Position numbers and translations under genes: made by a program. A stretch of DNA of 7,411 nucleotides from Helicobacter sp. (GTDB taxonomy: Bacteria > Campylobacterota > Campylobacteria > Campylobacterales > Helicobacteraceae). Numbering within the stretch: position 1 is the stretch's first letter; every line of letters begins with the position of its first letter. Shown one piece after another: positions 1 to 6,953 of this stretch. The notes under the pieces are model-generated. The model did not search any database, had not been told where the DNA came from, and worked only from the letters and a program-made list of their open reading frames with translations. The stretch spans positions 1-7,411 of the forward strand of contig JARHZY010000014.1 of assembly GCA_029264655.1 (NCBI GenBank). Reading direction: 5' to 3'.

Positions 1-745
1 ATCCTACATCACCCATAACAATACGTCTGCATGCAAATTCACTCCTTAAATCATTTTGAATATCTTGTATTGCTTGCATTTGTGCATTTGTTAATGTAAA
101 GGGCAACGCTGATATAAATACATCTAAGCTACCATGACAACGAAATTTTGCACGAAATTGGGTTTTTTTTCTACGCAATCTTTGTGTATAATCAAAAATT
201 TCAATAAATTTAAGTGTTTCTTGATAGCTTTTGGGTAAAGCCTTTGCTATATTATATTCCCGAAAAAACTCATAAGTTGGATGAAAAAGCATATAAAGTC
301 TATCTCTATAATATTGTGGTATATTTGTCTTTGCAAGCGCATCTTTGGTAATATTTTTTTGTAAATCTGCAATCTTTGTTGTATATGTTTTTAATTGCAT
401 GATAATAGTATTTATTTGTTTGGGAATCTTTGGATTGATAAAAGTAGGGATTTCTACATTTAAAACTTTATCATACTGCATTTCAAGCGTACCTAATACA
501 AAAAGTGTTTTTTGTATTTGAAAAATTTGCGTATGATATGGACGTGCGTTAAAAATAATAATACGCACCATACAATCAAAATACGGGCAAAAAGATTCTA
601 TAAAAAGCATATTATTATGCATTTTGCGTTGTTTTATGCAAACTTCAAGCACCCCACGCTCACCTTGCTGAAGCGTAGCAATAGGATAAGTAGTATCATA
701 AGATTTTGGGATATTTGCTAGACAATATGAAAGAATAGCATGCAA
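1..745 (-). CDS. recG: ATP-dependent DNA helicase RecG, N-terminal part (runs off the window)
   Basis: The minus-strand frame is open for 248 codons from a TTG at 745 to the window edge and ends in RRIVMGDVG. That is the start of the RecG Walker A motif (GDVGSGKT in the family). Just before it, residues 214-222 read LPFTLTNAQ, the Q-motif-like lead-in to the helicase core, followed by a helix of the AIQDIQNDL type. Residues 12-17 (IPKSYD) match the LPKxYxD signature near the RecG N-terminus. Residues from about 28 to 105 fit the OB-fold wedge domain that grips branched DNA. RecG is a superfamily 2 translocase that reverses stalled forks and remodels Holliday and R-loop structures. No ATG is available near the 5' end: a TAG lies in frame 9 nt upstream of the TTG, and AGGAAT sits 5 nt before it. 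The wedge start is roughly 10-20 residues shorter than I would expect for the family. The gene lies 19 nt after the SPOR gene and is probably co-transcribed with it. Confidence 0.9.
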   Translation of the reverse strand, partial: MHAILSYCLANIPKSYDTTYPIATLQQGERGVLEVCIKQRKMHNNMLFIESFCPYFDCMVRIIIFNARPYHTQIFQIQKTLFVLGTLEMQYDKVLNVEIPTFINPKIPKQINTIIMQLKTYTTKIADLQKNITKDALAKTNIPQYYRDRLYMLFHPTYEFFREYNIAKALPKSYQETLKFIEIFDYTQRLRRKKTQFRAKFRCHGSLDVFISALPFTLTNAQMQAIQDIQNDLRSEFACRRIVMGDVG

Positions 746-750
746 GCAGT

Positions 751-756
751 ATTCCT
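751..756 (-). promoter_or_regulatory. Ribosome binding site of recG, supports a TTG start
   Basis: On the minus strand AGGAAT lies 5 nt before the TTG at 745. The recG frame has a TAG at 755-757, so no earlier start is possible. The nearby ATG at 741-739 is in another frame that stops after seven codons. This site is what fixes the TTG as the start. Confidence 0.6.
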
Positions 757-764
757 ATTGTTTT

Positions 765-1799
765 TTATTTTGTATGATCGACATAAAATGCACCCTGGTT
801 GATTTCAGTGCGAATTTTTGTTTCAATTTGTTTTACTTCTGCACGCGTTTTATAAGGTCCAATCAAATATTTTGCACGTATGCCACCTTTTTCTTCAACT
901 TTTAAAATACGATAATTATATTTTGCAATTTTATTCAAAAACTCTGGAGTAATCTTTTCTTGAGCAACAAATGAACCCACTTGGATATAATGCCCTTTTT
1001 CCGGTGCTTTACCTTGATTTGCACTAACAACATTATTTTGTGGTCGTTGTATCACTTTTTTATTATCTGGTTTTTCTCTATCGATTATTGGCATTAGTGC
1101 TGGTTTTTCAGGCTCTTTTGGTTTTTGGGTAGCCACAGGTTGCGGATTTGGTTTTACAGAATCTGCTGGTTTTGCTTTTTCTTTATCGATTGGCTTTGGT
1201 GCTGGTTTTTGTGCGGACTTTGTCGGGTCTGGAGCTCTTGCAATTGTAGTATCTTTAGGTGCTAAAGGTGTAATAACTTTAGTAGGTGTCTGCTCTTTTG
1301 TCTTTGCAGGCTCTTCTTCTTTTTTGATTTCTTTTTTATCTGTATGTTGTCTTTCAAGATCTCTTAATGCTGCTTGAAAACGTGCATTATTTTCAAAGTC
1401 ATCATCCTTTGCTACTGCTTGCTGCTCTGTTGTTGGCGTGGTATTTGCATTATTTATAGGCACACCCACTGGTGGCACATTTGACATCGGATTATCCACT
1501 GGCTTTTCATTAAGCCCCAATGTTTCTTTGGTTGTATCTAAACCAAGTGGATTCTCATTATCCATATTATGTGCATAAGGCAAAGGCGGATTTTTTGGTT
1601 CGTTAATTATTGCTTCATTTGTATTTTGATTTTGCATTGCTTGTATAGGATTATCACGTGTCATTACCCACGCAATAATAAGAAATACAGATATTAAAAT
1701 AATAGCTACAATTGTTAAAAGCAATATTGTCTTTGTCTTATTTTTACTGCCATTGTCATTTTGAAAAATATCATTCACAGGTCTATTATTATCTTTCAA
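765..1799 (-). CDS. Bitopic membrane protein with C-terminal SPOR domain
   Basis: SPOR-domain protein with FtsN-like topology. Numbered from the ATG at 1835 (356 aa), it has a short charged cytoplasmic N-terminus and one membrane helix at about 36-58. A long low-complexity linker rich in Pro, Lys, Asn and Gln follows (about 60-278), with a charged, probably helical stretch near 147-180. The SPOR domain is at about 280-354, opening with GHYIQVGSF and containing YLIGPY. SPOR domains bind denuded glycan strands of septal peptidoglycan, so a role in division or wall remodelling in the periplasm is likely. The protein has no cysteine. I place the start at the TTG at 1799 (344 aa) because AAGGAG lies 6 nt upstream, while the ATG at 1835 has only a weak upstream site and would overlap the DUF1882 gene by 19 nt. 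The linker carries an internal repeat. Similarity to FtsN is in architecture only; I would not name it ftsN. Confidence 0.88.
   Translation of the reverse strand: MKDNNRPVNDIFQNDNGSKNKTKTILLLTIVAIILISVFLIIAWVMTRDNPIQAMQNQNTNEAIINEPKNPPLPYAHNMDNENPLGLDTTKETLGLNEKPVDNPMSNVPPVGVPINNANTTPTTEQQAVAKDDDFENNARFQAALRDLERQHTDKKEIKKEEEPAKTKEQTPTKVITPLAPKDTTIARAPDPTKSAQKPAPKPIDKEKAKPADSVKPNPQPVATQKPKEPEKPALMPIIDREKPDNKKVIQRPQNNVVSANQGKAPEKGHYIQVGSFVAQEKITPEFLNKIAKYNYRILKVEEKGGIRAKYLIGPYKTRAEVKQIETKIRTEINQGAFYVDHTK
1075..1108 (-). repeat. Imperfect repeat in SPOR-protein linker, copy 1
   Basis: This copy encodes KPALMPIIDREK. It resembles the stretch at 1180-1210, which encodes KPAPKPIDKEK; both share TATCGATT and GTGCTGGTTTTT on the plus strand. 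The similarity suggests an internal duplication in the proline/lysine linker, or convergent low-complexity drift. Confidence 0.5.
1180..1210 (-). repeat. Imperfect repeat in SPOR-protein linker, copy 2
   Basis: Partner of 1075-1108, about 105 bp away, so the period is 35 codons. It lacks one codon relative to copy 1 (PI versus PII). It lies wholly inside the periplasmic linker. Confidence 0.5.
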
Positions 1800-1805
1800 C
1801 TTATA

Positions 1806-1811
1806 CTCCTT
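1806..1811 (-). promoter_or_regulatory. Ribosome binding site deciding the SPOR-gene start
   Basis: AAGGAG on the minus strand is 6 nt before the TTG at 1799 and begins 5 nt after the DUF1882 stop codon. A translating ribosome terminating on the DUF1882 gene would reach this site directly, which fits coupled translation. It favours the TTG over the longer ATG start at 1835. Confidence 0.6.
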
Positions 1812-1816
1812 TTGTA

Positions 1817-2356
1817 TTACATATGTCTTGCCCATGCACCACGTTCTTTTGCATAGACATCATAAGGTAGTGCTAAAATGTTAAATTGTGGTGGAATATC
1901 ATTGCTTGGAAACATACGCCATTCAATGGGGCATTTAGAAGCAAGCTTCATCGAAAGATTTTTGGCAAGCCTTTTACCCTCTTCTAAATCTGTATGCCCC
2001 TTATGTATGTATAAATGCAAATGACCGGGCGTTTTTGTCTGGTATGCTGTAAAGTTAATAAAACCTTCATCACGCAACATTAATTGTGCTCTATGATAGA
2101 ATCTTTGTGGATCTCTACCATTATAATCAAAAACAATGTTTTCGACTTTATTGCCACGTAAAATGAGAGAATGTGCAACAACAATATCTTTGCGAAAGTG
2201 GGCTTGTATAATTTGAGAAGTAAGCATAGAATCTATGCGTTCAAATTTATCATAAAATATACGTCCATTATAAGATGTCTTTTGTCCCAAACCCTTCACT
2301 TTTGTATAGTAATAGCGTGTGTCAATTTTTATTAACTTGAGTTCCATTTCGGTCAT
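1817..2356 (-). CDS. DUF1882-family protein of unknown function
   Basis: A 179-aa soluble protein with no signal peptide or membrane segment. I recognise it as the DUF1882 family, found in Campylobacterota next to glyA (HP0184 and Cj0403 neighbourhood, from memory). Visible conserved-looking blocks are VFDYNG at 75-80, RFYHRAQLMLRDEGF at 85-99, a histidine-rich TKTPGHLHLYIHKGH at 107-121, and a C-terminal EWRMFPSND then FNILALPYDVY at 145-168. The order, an acidic strand, then a helix, then a Gly/His strand after a KT turn, then another helix, recalls AEP primase-polymerase domains. The second acidic residue of AEP motif I is absent (DYN rather than DxD), so catalysis is doubtful. The ATG at 2356 has AAGGA 8 nt upstream. 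The gene follows glyA after a 122-nt gap and its stop is just before the SPOR-gene start. Family call is fairly sure; function is unknown. Confidence 0.82.
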   Translation of the reverse strand: MTEMELKLIKIDTRYYYTKVKGLGQKTSYNGRIFYDKFERIDSMLTSQIIQAHFRKDIVVAHSLILRGNKVENIVFDYNGRDPQRFYHRAQLMLRDEGFINFTAYQTKTPGHLHLYIHKGHTDLEEGKRLAKNLSMKLASKCPIEWRMFPSNDIPPQFNILALPYDVYAKERGAWARHM

Positions 2357-2478
2357 TTTGCTATTCCTTTTACATTTCTAACAACTTAATCTAAGTTTGT
2401 AATTGTAACATGCTTTTCAGTAAGTTTGGCAACCTAATTGCAATAAACACAAAAAGATTACCTTTATATGCCATATAT
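2357..2478. other. Intergenic region between glyA and the DUF1882 gene
   Basis: This 122-nt A/T-rich gap is the longest inside the operon. Directly after the glyA stop is a 13-bp palindrome, TATATG-C-CATATA on the plus strand (2465-2477). Its one-base centre suits a DNA-binding site better than an RNA hairpin. At 2383-2397, AACTTA and TAAGTT flank a 3-nt loop and would fold in the leader of the DUF1882 mRNA. No stem followed by a run of U is seen, so an intrinsic terminator for glyA is not supported. Confidence 0.4.
2402..2407 (-). promoter_or_regulatory. Candidate internal promoter -10 for the DUF1882-SPOR-recG genes
   Basis: TACAAT on the minus strand lies about 46 nt before the DUF1882 ATG, preceded by TT and followed by A/T-rich DNA. 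A TTGCCA about 19 nt upstream could be a loose -35. In this phylum sigma-70 promoters usually keep the -10 but have a poor -35. Such hexamers are common in DNA this A/T-rich, so the call is weak. Confidence 0.3.
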
Positions 2479-3729
2479 TTAAAAAATTGCTTTCTCATAA
2501 ACAATAAATTGCTTACCTAGCTCTGCAATTTCAGCTTTTATTTGTTCCTGCAATGTAGTGTTATGTATATCATTTAAAATCATGGCAATCTTATTACCTA
2601 TCCATTCAAATTCTTGCTCTTTCATACCTCTTGCAGTTAATGCTGGCGAACCCATGCGTATGCCACTTGTTACAAATGGTGAGCGAGTTTCCCCCGGAAC
2701 CGTGTTTTTATTGATTGTAATACCTGCATTACCTAATGCAATATCAGCATCCTTACCACTAAAATCACGATGTAAGAAACTCATTAAAATCAAATGGTTG
2801 TCTGTGCCACCACTTACTAAATCAAAGCCAAGATCAACAAGCACTTTTGCAAGCACTTTAATATTTGCTTTTACTTGTTTAGCATAAGCTTTCCATTCAG
2901 GCTTTAGATTCTCACCAAAGCCAACAGCCTTACCCGCAATAACATGCATAAGAGGACCACCTTGCATACCCGGAAACACCATTTTATCTATTTTTTGTGC
3001 AATCTCTTCATTATTTGTTAGAATAACGCCTCCACGAGGACCACGCAAGGTTTTATGTGTTGTAGTGCTAACAACATCACAATATGGGAATGGATTAGGA
3101 TATTCTCCTGCTACTACAAGCCCAGCTACATGTGCAATATCTGCCATAAGTATAGCACCAACACTATCAGCAATTTCTCTAAATTTTACAAAATCAAGCT
3201 CTCGTGTATAAGCAGAAAAACCACATACAATAATATTTGGCTTTACAACCTTAGCATATTCCATTACCTTATCATAATTAATGCGTCCATCAAGCTCAAC
3301 ACCATAAAAAAAGCTTTGATACATTTTACCACTCATGCTTACTTTTGCACCATGTGTTAAATGCCCGCCATGGCTTAAATCCATACCAAGAATCTTATCA
3401 TAAGGTTTTAATAATGCTCCATAAATTGCTGCATTCGCTTGGCTTCCTGAATGTGGTTGCACATTAGCAAATGCACAGCCAAAAAGCTTTTTTGCACGTT
3501 CAATTGCTAAAGTTTCAATCCCATCAACAAATTCACAACCGCCATAATAACGTTTGCTCGGATAACCTTCTGCATATTTATTTGTTAAAATACTACCCAT
3601 TGCCTCCATAACGCTTGGAAATGTGTAATTTTCACTTGCTATCATCTCTAAATGATCGTTTTGTCTTTGCAATTCTTTCTGTATTAATGCAAAAACTTCA
3701 GAATCTGTTTCTTTCATAATATAACTCAT
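2479..3729 (-). CDS. glyA: Serine hydroxymethyltransferase
   Basis: GlyA is a cytoplasmic PLP enzyme that converts serine and tetrahydrofolate to glycine and 5,10-methylene-tetrahydrofolate, feeding purine, thymidylate and methionine synthesis. The 416-aa length is normal. Clear family motifs are IASENYTFP near 30-38, YPSKRYYGG at 56-64, HSGSQANAA at 93-101 (cofactor phosphate site), SHGGHLTHG at 119-127 with the ring-stacking His123, DIAHVAGL at 197-204 with Asp197 and His200, and STTTHKTLRGPRGG at 221-234 with Lys226 as the Schiff-base lysine. All expected active-site residues are present. Two ATGs lie close together (codons 1 and 5). The first is chosen because GAGGAG stands 5 nt before it and it forms an ATGA overlap with the lysS stop, the usual sign of translational coupling. 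Confidence 0.98.
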   Translation of the reverse strand: MSYIMKETDSEVFALIQKELQRQNDHLEMIASENYTFPSVMEAMGSILTNKYAEGYPSKRYYGGCEFVDGIETLAIERAKKLFGCAFANVQPHSGSQANAAIYGALLKPYDKILGMDLSHGGHLTHGAKVSMSGKMYQSFFYGVELDGRINYDKVMEYAKVVKPNIIVCGFSAYTRELDFVKFREIADSVGAILMADIAHVAGLVVAGEYPNPFPYCDVVSTTTHKTLRGPRGGVILTNNEEIAQKIDKMVFPGMQGGPLMHVIAGKAVGFGENLKPEWKAYAKQVKANIKVLAKVLVDLGFDLVSGGTDNHLILMSFLHRDFSGKDADIALGNAGITINKNTVPGETRSPFVTSGIRMGSPALTARGMKEQEFEWIGNKIAMILNDIHNTTLQEQIKAEIAELGKQFIVYEKAIF

Positions 3730-5246
3730 GCTTGCTCCTCTTTCGTAATAGAATTATAGTTTTCACTCACTGGTTTCATCGCAGGGAATAAAATCACATC
3801 TTTAATGCTTTTATTGTTTGTTAAAAGCATAACAAGTCTATCAATACCAATACCCTGCCCTGCAGTTGGTGGCATACCATACCCTAACGCCCACACATAA
3901 TCTTCGTCCATATATTGTGCCTCTTCATCACCTTTTTCTTTTTCTGCTACTTGAGCCCTAAAACGTTCAAGCTGATCAATTGGATCGTTTAATTCTGAAA
4001 AGCCATTTGCAATCTCTCTACCACCAATAAAAAGCTCAAATCTATCAGCAATCATAGGATTTGCATCATTGCGTCTTGCAAGCGGGCTAATTTCAACAGG
4101 ATATTGTGTAATAAAGGTTGGGTTTATTAACTTTGCTTCAACAAAAGCATCAAAAGCTTCGCTTAAAAGCTTTCCATAACTTAAATCATTTGGAATCTTC
4201 ACATGGTTTTGTTGCAAAAATTGTTCAAGTTGCTCTGCGTTATCAACTATATCTTGAGAAATACCGCCTATTTTTACTAAAGATTCTATATAAGTCATAG
4301 TGCTAAATTGTGTAAAGTCAATCAGCATATCACCAAATGGAAGTTGCTTTGGTAATTGCAATGATTCAAGCAAATAGCAAAAAAGCTCTTTACTTAAAGT
4401 AATCAAATCTTCATAAGTGTGGTATGCCCAATAAAATTCAATCATACTAAATTCTGGATTATGACTATGATCAATACCCTCATTGCGAAAATTTCTATTA
4501 ATTTCAAATACTGCTTCAAAGCCACCTACGATTAAACGTTTTAGATAAAGCTCTGGTGCGATACGCAAATAACGCTCTACATCAAGTGCATTATGGTGGG
4601 TAATAAAAGGACGTGCATTTGCACCACCAGGAATTGGGTGCAACATAGGCGTTTCTACTTCCAAAAAACCCTTATTTTCAAAAAACTTACGCACATGTGA
4701 TACTATCGCACTACGCATGCGAAAAGTCTCTTTTACTTCATGATTGACAATTAAATCTAAATACCTCTGGCGATAACGTAATTCAATATCGCTTAATCCA
4801 TGAAATTTTTCAGGTAATGGCACAATAGCTTTTGTAAGAATCTTAAAATCTAATGCATGCAAACTAAGCTCGCCTGTTTTTGTAACAAATGGAAAACCAT
4901 AAACATTAACAATATCTCCAACTTCTAAGTTTTTTTTAAGTATAGTAAATAAATGCGTAAGTTCATTTTGTGAAAAATAAATTTGTAAGAGTGCATCTTC
5001 ATCTTCAATTTTTATAAAGCTTGCCTTACCCATAAGACGCAAAAATTTTACACGACCTTTCACCCATACTTTAGAATCTGTGTCTTTTTTTTCATCAGAT
5101 TCCATATCTTTCAAAGTAGCAAATTGCTCTAAAAAAGTCTTATTATTACAAGTTACTATACAATCATTGCGGTATGGATTAAGCTTTTCTTCTCGCAAGG
5201 TCTGTGCTTTTTCGATGCGTTGTTGGATATAAACATTATCAAACAT
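3726..5246 (-). CDS. lysS: Lysine--tRNA ligase, class II
   Basis: LysS activates lysine with ATP and charges tRNA-Lys in the cytoplasm. The 506-aa length is typical of bacterial class II LysRS. The N-terminal OB-fold anticodon-binding domain spans about 58-137 (VWVKGRVKFLR at 60-70). The catalytic core has motif 1 around 188-205 (ending VETPMLHP), motif 2 at 248-272 (EINRNFRNEG with the ATP-binding Arg254, then HNPEFSMIEFY) and motif 3 at 463-475 (GQGIGIDRLVML, Arg470). GGANARPF at 207-214 is the usual lysine-pocket loop. No key residue is missing. The ATG at 5246 has AGGAG 7 nt upstream, and this site overlaps the stop codon of the CvpA gene 10 nt away. The 3' end overlaps glyA by 4 nt. Confidence 0.98.
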   Translation of the reverse strand: MFDNVYIQQRIEKAQTLREEKLNPYRNDCIVTCNNKTFLEQFATLKDMESDEKKDTDSKVWVKGRVKFLRLMGKASFIKIEDEDALLQIYFSQNELTHLFTILKKNLEVGDIVNVYGFPFVTKTGELSLHALDFKILTKAIVPLPEKFHGLSDIELRYRQRYLDLIVNHEVKETFRMRSAIVSHVRKFFENKGFLEVETPMLHPIPGGANARPFITHHNALDVERYLRIAPELYLKRLIVGGFEAVFEINRNFRNEGIDHSHNPEFSMIEFYWAYHTYEDLITLSKELFCYLLESLQLPKQLPFGDMLIDFTQFSTMTYIESLVKIGGISQDIVDNAEQLEQFLQQNHVKIPNDLSYGKLLSEAFDAFVEAKLINPTFITQYPVEISPLARRNDANPMIADRFELFIGGREIANGFSELNDPIDQLERFRAQVAEKEKGDEEAQYMDEDYVWALGYGMPPTAGQGIGIDRLVMLLTNNKSIKDVILFPAMKPVSENYNSITKEEQA

Positions 5247-5256
5247 AAATATACTC

Positions 5257-5856
5257 CTATGGTAAAAGTTTCTTTTGGATTTCTTGTGTTTTCTTTTGCA
5301 CTATATGCTCAATATTTCTCTCTTGTGCTTTCTTGCCTTCTATATATTGTTTTTGCAAATCTTGCAACGCTTCTATACTCATTATTTTTTCAGCAATTTC
5401 ATACATTATGGGATAACTTTTTGTCCCATCTGTTAAGCTCTTAATTGGTTCTTTTAAAAAGCCAACTTGTGTAAGCCCATATACAACTACACAAAGAATA
5501 ACAAAATATTTTAATGCTGCAAAAACATAACCACCACAATAGTTAATAAGGGCTATTTCTGGTAAAACGACAACAAAACGTGCAATAATTGCACCAAGCA
5601 ATAAAAATCCAATCCACACAATTGCAAGTATCAAAATAAATGCGAGTGTCCATAGAACATGCTCATTATCAAAGGTAAGCCCCGCAAGCTCAATGTAACG
5701 CCCCGCTTCAACACAATATCTAGATGCAAAATAAATGCCAAGCACAACACCAATAACACCCATAATCTCATGGATTAATCCATTTCTCAATCCACGCAAT
5801 CCTAGCAAAGCAACAATAATAATCACACCAATATCTACATAATGCCTTGTTTCCAT
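5257..5856 (-). CDS. CvpA-family inner-membrane protein
   Basis: A 199-aa membrane protein with four predicted helices at about 8-24, 29-46, 66-91 and 106-129, then a charged amphipathic C-terminal tail (about 150-197) that could form a coiled coil. The opening, an Asp inside the first helix (YVDIGVIII), then LRGLRNGLIHE and IMGVIGVVLG, is the typical CvpA/colicin V production signature. CvpA homologues are linked to colicin V export and to envelope stress tolerance in enterobacteria; the molecular role is not settled and cannot be read from sequence. The ATG at 5856 has AGGAA 5 nt upstream. It ends 10 nt before lysS, whose ribosome binding site overlaps this stop. I recall the same CvpA-lysS-glyA order in H. 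pylori. The symbol is left empty because the family name should not imply colicin production here. Confidence 0.88.
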   Translation of the reverse strand: METRHYVDIGVIIIVALLGLRGLRNGLIHEIMGVIGVVLGIYFASRYCVEAGRYIELAGLTFDNEHVLWTLAFILILAIVWIGFLLLGAIIARFVVVLPEIALINYCGGYVFAALKYFVILCVVVYGLTQVGFLKEPIKSLTDGTKSYPIMYEIAEKIMSIEALQDLQKQYIEGKKAQERNIEHIVQKKTQEIQKKLLP

Positions 5857-5876
5857 TTATATTCCTAAAATATTTA

Positions 5877-5882
5877 ATTATA
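5877..5882 (-). promoter_or_regulatory. Candidate internal promoter -10 for cvpA-lysS-glyA
   Basis: A perfect TATAAT on the minus strand sits in the 36-nt gap between hemC and the CvpA gene, about 20 nt before the ATG. That leaves a leader of about 14 nt, just enough for the AGGAA ribosome binding site. No good -35 is seen. It could let lysS and glyA be expressed independently of hemC. Confidence 0.4.
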
Positions 5883-5892
5883 CCTTTTAATT

Positions 5893-6879
5893 TTAACCTA
5901 AATTCATACGCACTTCATCTAAAATTGCCATAACATCATTTTTCTTTAGCGTATTAACCATATCTTGTAATGCGTATTCAACTTCGCCTTGTTTGCATAT
6001 GCGGCTTTCAGATAATACTTTAGTGGCATTAAGATTCCCAACAACACATTGTATTTGTATGTCTTTAGTATCTAATAAGCACGCATATATGCCAATAGGT
6101 GATTGGCAACCACCACCAAGTAATTGTATAAATGCACGTTCTATATTGCAACATAATGCACTCTTTGAATTATGTAAAGATTCTAAAACTTTCATAATAG
6201 CTTGATCGCGAAAATCTGATGAGTATTTAGGATCTCTGCATTCAATACCAAGTGCCCCCTGCCCCATTGCAGGCAAAAATTGTGTTGGTTGCAAATGTGA
6301 AATAAAAGGAATAGTATCTTTTATATCAAGACGATTGAGCCCAGCACTTGCAAGAATGATTGCATCAAATTCACCATTGTGTAACTTTTCTAAACGTGTT
6401 TGCACATTCCCTCTTAAACTTTGTGTGTCTAAATCCTGTCTTATTCTTTTTAACTGCATACTACGGCGTAATGAAGTCGTGCCAACCTTTGCACCCTTTG
6501 GCAATGACAAAATATCAGCATATCGCTCACTTACAAAACAATCTCTTGCATCCTCGCGTTGTGTAATTGCGACAAGCATTAAACGTGGTTCAATTGCAAT
6601 AGGCACATCTTTTAATGAATGCACTGCAAAATCAATCCCTCCATTTAAAAGCTCAAATTCAAGCTCCTTTGTAAAGAGTCCTTTGCCTCCGATTTTTGCT
6701 AATGGAGCATCAAGTATTTTATCGCCTTTTGTTTTAATTTTTTTTAACACAACTTCAAATCCAAGTGCTTCTAATTTCTCTTTAATGTGGTTTGCTTGCC
6801 ATAATGCCAAAAGAGAGCCACGTGTGCCAAGCACAAGGGGCGATTTCCGCACTTCATCACTATATCGTTGTGCAATCAT
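5893..6879 (-). CDS. hemC: Porphobilinogen deaminase (hydroxymethylbilane synthase)
   Basis: HemC polymerises four porphobilinogen units into hydroxymethylbilane in haem synthesis, in the cytoplasm. The 328-aa protein opens with LGTRGSLLALWQAN (17-30) and has KTKGDKI at 49-55, HSLKDVP at 87-93 with catalytic Asp91, TSLRRSMQL at 135-143 (Arg138/139), RGNVQTRL at 156-163 and LPAMGQGALGIE at 202-213. LGGGCQSPIG at 254-263 carries Cys258, the anchor of the dipyrromethane cofactor. All catalytic residues are present. The first 14 or so residues are an extension compared with E. coli HemC, but the ATG at 6879 has a strong GGGAGG 5 nt upstream and no better internal start exists. It is the first gene of the minus-strand cluster in this window and has a TATAAT 23 nt upstream of its start. 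Confidence 0.98.
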   Translation of the reverse strand: MIAQRYSDEVRKSPLVLGTRGSLLALWQANHIKEKLEALGFEVVLKKIKTKGDKILDAPLAKIGGKGLFTKELEFELLNGGIDFAVHSLKDVPIAIEPRLMLVAITQREDARDCFVSERYADILSLPKGAKVGTTSLRRSMQLKRIRQDLDTQSLRGNVQTRLEKLHNGEFDAIILASAGLNRLDIKDTIPFISHLQPTQFLPAMGQGALGIECRDPKYSSDFRDQAIMKVLESLHNSKSALCCNIERAFIQLLGGGCQSPIGIYACLLDTKDIQIQCVVGNLNATKVLSESRICKQGEVEYALQDMVNTLKKNDVMAILDEVRMNLG

Positions 6880-6902
6880 ACTATCCTCCCAGATAAAATT
6901 GT

Positions 6903-6908
6903 ATTATA
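6903..6908 (-). promoter_or_regulatory. Promoter -10 of hemC
   Basis: TATAAT on the minus strand, 23 nt before the hemC ATG, leaves a short leader holding GGGAGG. A T/A tract lies upstream at 6931-6945 in the place expected for an UP element or phased A/T signal. No standard -35 at 17 nt is seen, as is usual for the main sigma factor in this phylum. It is the best candidate to drive the whole minus-strand cluster. Confidence 0.5.
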
Positions 6909-6953
6909 ATATATATTTTTCAAGAATAAGTTTTTTTATAAAAAATCCAAAAC

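Noticed and set aside
160..180. Homopolymer tracts as phase-variation switches (T8 in recG; similar runs in lysS)
   Set aside because: Runs are only 8 nt, in housekeeping genes whose frames are intact. Phase-variable tracts in this phylum are usually longer and in surface or restriction genes.
512..721. Plus-strand 69-codon frame opposite recG
   Set aside because: Antisense to the clearly coding recG frame, and no upstream ribosome binding site.
3055..3360. Plus-strand 101-codon frame opposite glyA
   Set aside because: Antisense to fully conserved glyA motifs. Its Cys/Tyr/Ile-rich content is typical of a shadow frame.
5257..5856. Bacteriocin (colicin V) production locus
   Set aside because: The CvpA family is widespread in genomes without colicins, and no toxin, immunity or export gene is nearby.
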